Positions 21,500 to 21,637 of a DNA stretch of 21,637 nt are shown here, one piece after another (the first letter of the stretch is position 1; each line of letters opens with the position of its first letter). The stretch lies in assembly GCA_035310015.1 (NCBI GenBank), contig DATGEO010000096.1:1-21637 (forward strand). The letters are read 5' to 3'. Both the position numbers and the translations under genes were made by a program. The notes beneath the pieces are model-generated. The model ran no database searches and was not told the DNA's origin. It saw only the letters and a list, made by a program, of their open reading frames with translations. Source of the DNA: DATGEO01 sp035310015. GTDB taxonomy: Bacteria; Chloroflexota; Dormibacteria; Dormibacterales; Dormibacteraceae.

Positions 21500-21637
21500 A
21501 TTGGTAGTCAGCGGCGCGGTGCTCGCCCGGCGAGCCCGTTTCCGCATTCCCCTTTCGAACCGTGCAAGCAGTTTTCCAGCACACGGCTCGCCGATGGTCT
21601 TCTTCGCATGGTTACGCTGCCTCCGGGTAACGGACGG
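21500..21637 (-). mobile_element. 3' end of a group II intron (domains V and VI; rest outside window)
   Basis: On the minus strand, 21589 to 21557 is a 33-base domain V hairpin. It starts GAGCCGTG and ends CACGGTTC, pairing with the characteristic G-T wobble at the AGC catalytic triad. Above a two-base TT bulge is a short upper stem closing on a GAAAA loop; this stem has one T-T mismatch. Downstream, CGG-GCTCGC...GCGAGC-A-CCG forms a domain VI-like stem with an unpaired A, and the intron probably ends near CTACCAAT (about 21500). The sequence before domain V (21590-21637) would be domain IV or the maturase 3' region but is too short to judge. Orientation places the intron body beyond the right edge. 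The exact 3' junction is uncertain. Confidence 0.62.

Overview
The window is about 21.6 kb of GC-rich bacterial DNA with strong G/C preference at third codon positions and frequent GTG and TTG starts. No rRNA, tRNA or lineage marker is present. The mix of genes (two class A penicillin-binding proteins, OtsA/OtsB, a DUF1906 secreted protein, an RsbRD-GAF-GGDEF protein, and a DUF559/AbiEi-like protein) fits a soil-type actinobacterial, Chloroflexota or Dormibacterota-like genome. That placement is inference and weak.

Left part (1-3100): the 3' part of a phenylacetate-CoA-ligase-like adenylating enzyme, two small minus-strand genes (69 and 56 aa), a patatin-like lipase and a small unknown gene. 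Signalling block (3100-8041): a GAF-containing sensor histidine kinase translationally overlapped by a NarL-type response regulator, a convergent RsbRD-GAF-GGDEF diguanylate cyclase, and an orphan ECF sigma factor ending in a clear intrinsic terminator.

Middle (8042-9357): a Vsr-like DUF559 nuclease gene sits between paired GC-rich, quasi-palindromic repeats. The outer pair (8080-8111 and 9137-9167) forms near-identical inverted repeats around a 1.09-kb segment, and one copy lies inside the 3' end of a small Cys-rich gene. This is the most unusual arrangement in the window.

Cell-envelope block (9121-16887): a minus-strand operon of a membrane protein, a class A PBP and the Cys-rich protein. 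On the plus strand are a small two-helix membrane protein, an unrecognised 427-aa protein with a possible winged helix, a large secreted DUF1906 glycoside-hydrolase-like protein with three Ig-like repeats, and a YggT-family membrane protein.

Right part (16892-21637): a minus-strand operon PBP1A - otsA - otsB, which couples peptidoglycan synthesis to trehalose synthesis; the PBP stop codon is embedded in the otsA Shine-Dalgarno sequence. Upstream of this operon, at the right edge, the minus strand carries the 3' end (domains V and VI) of a group II intron whose body lies outside the window. No intergenic stretch exceeds 300 bases.
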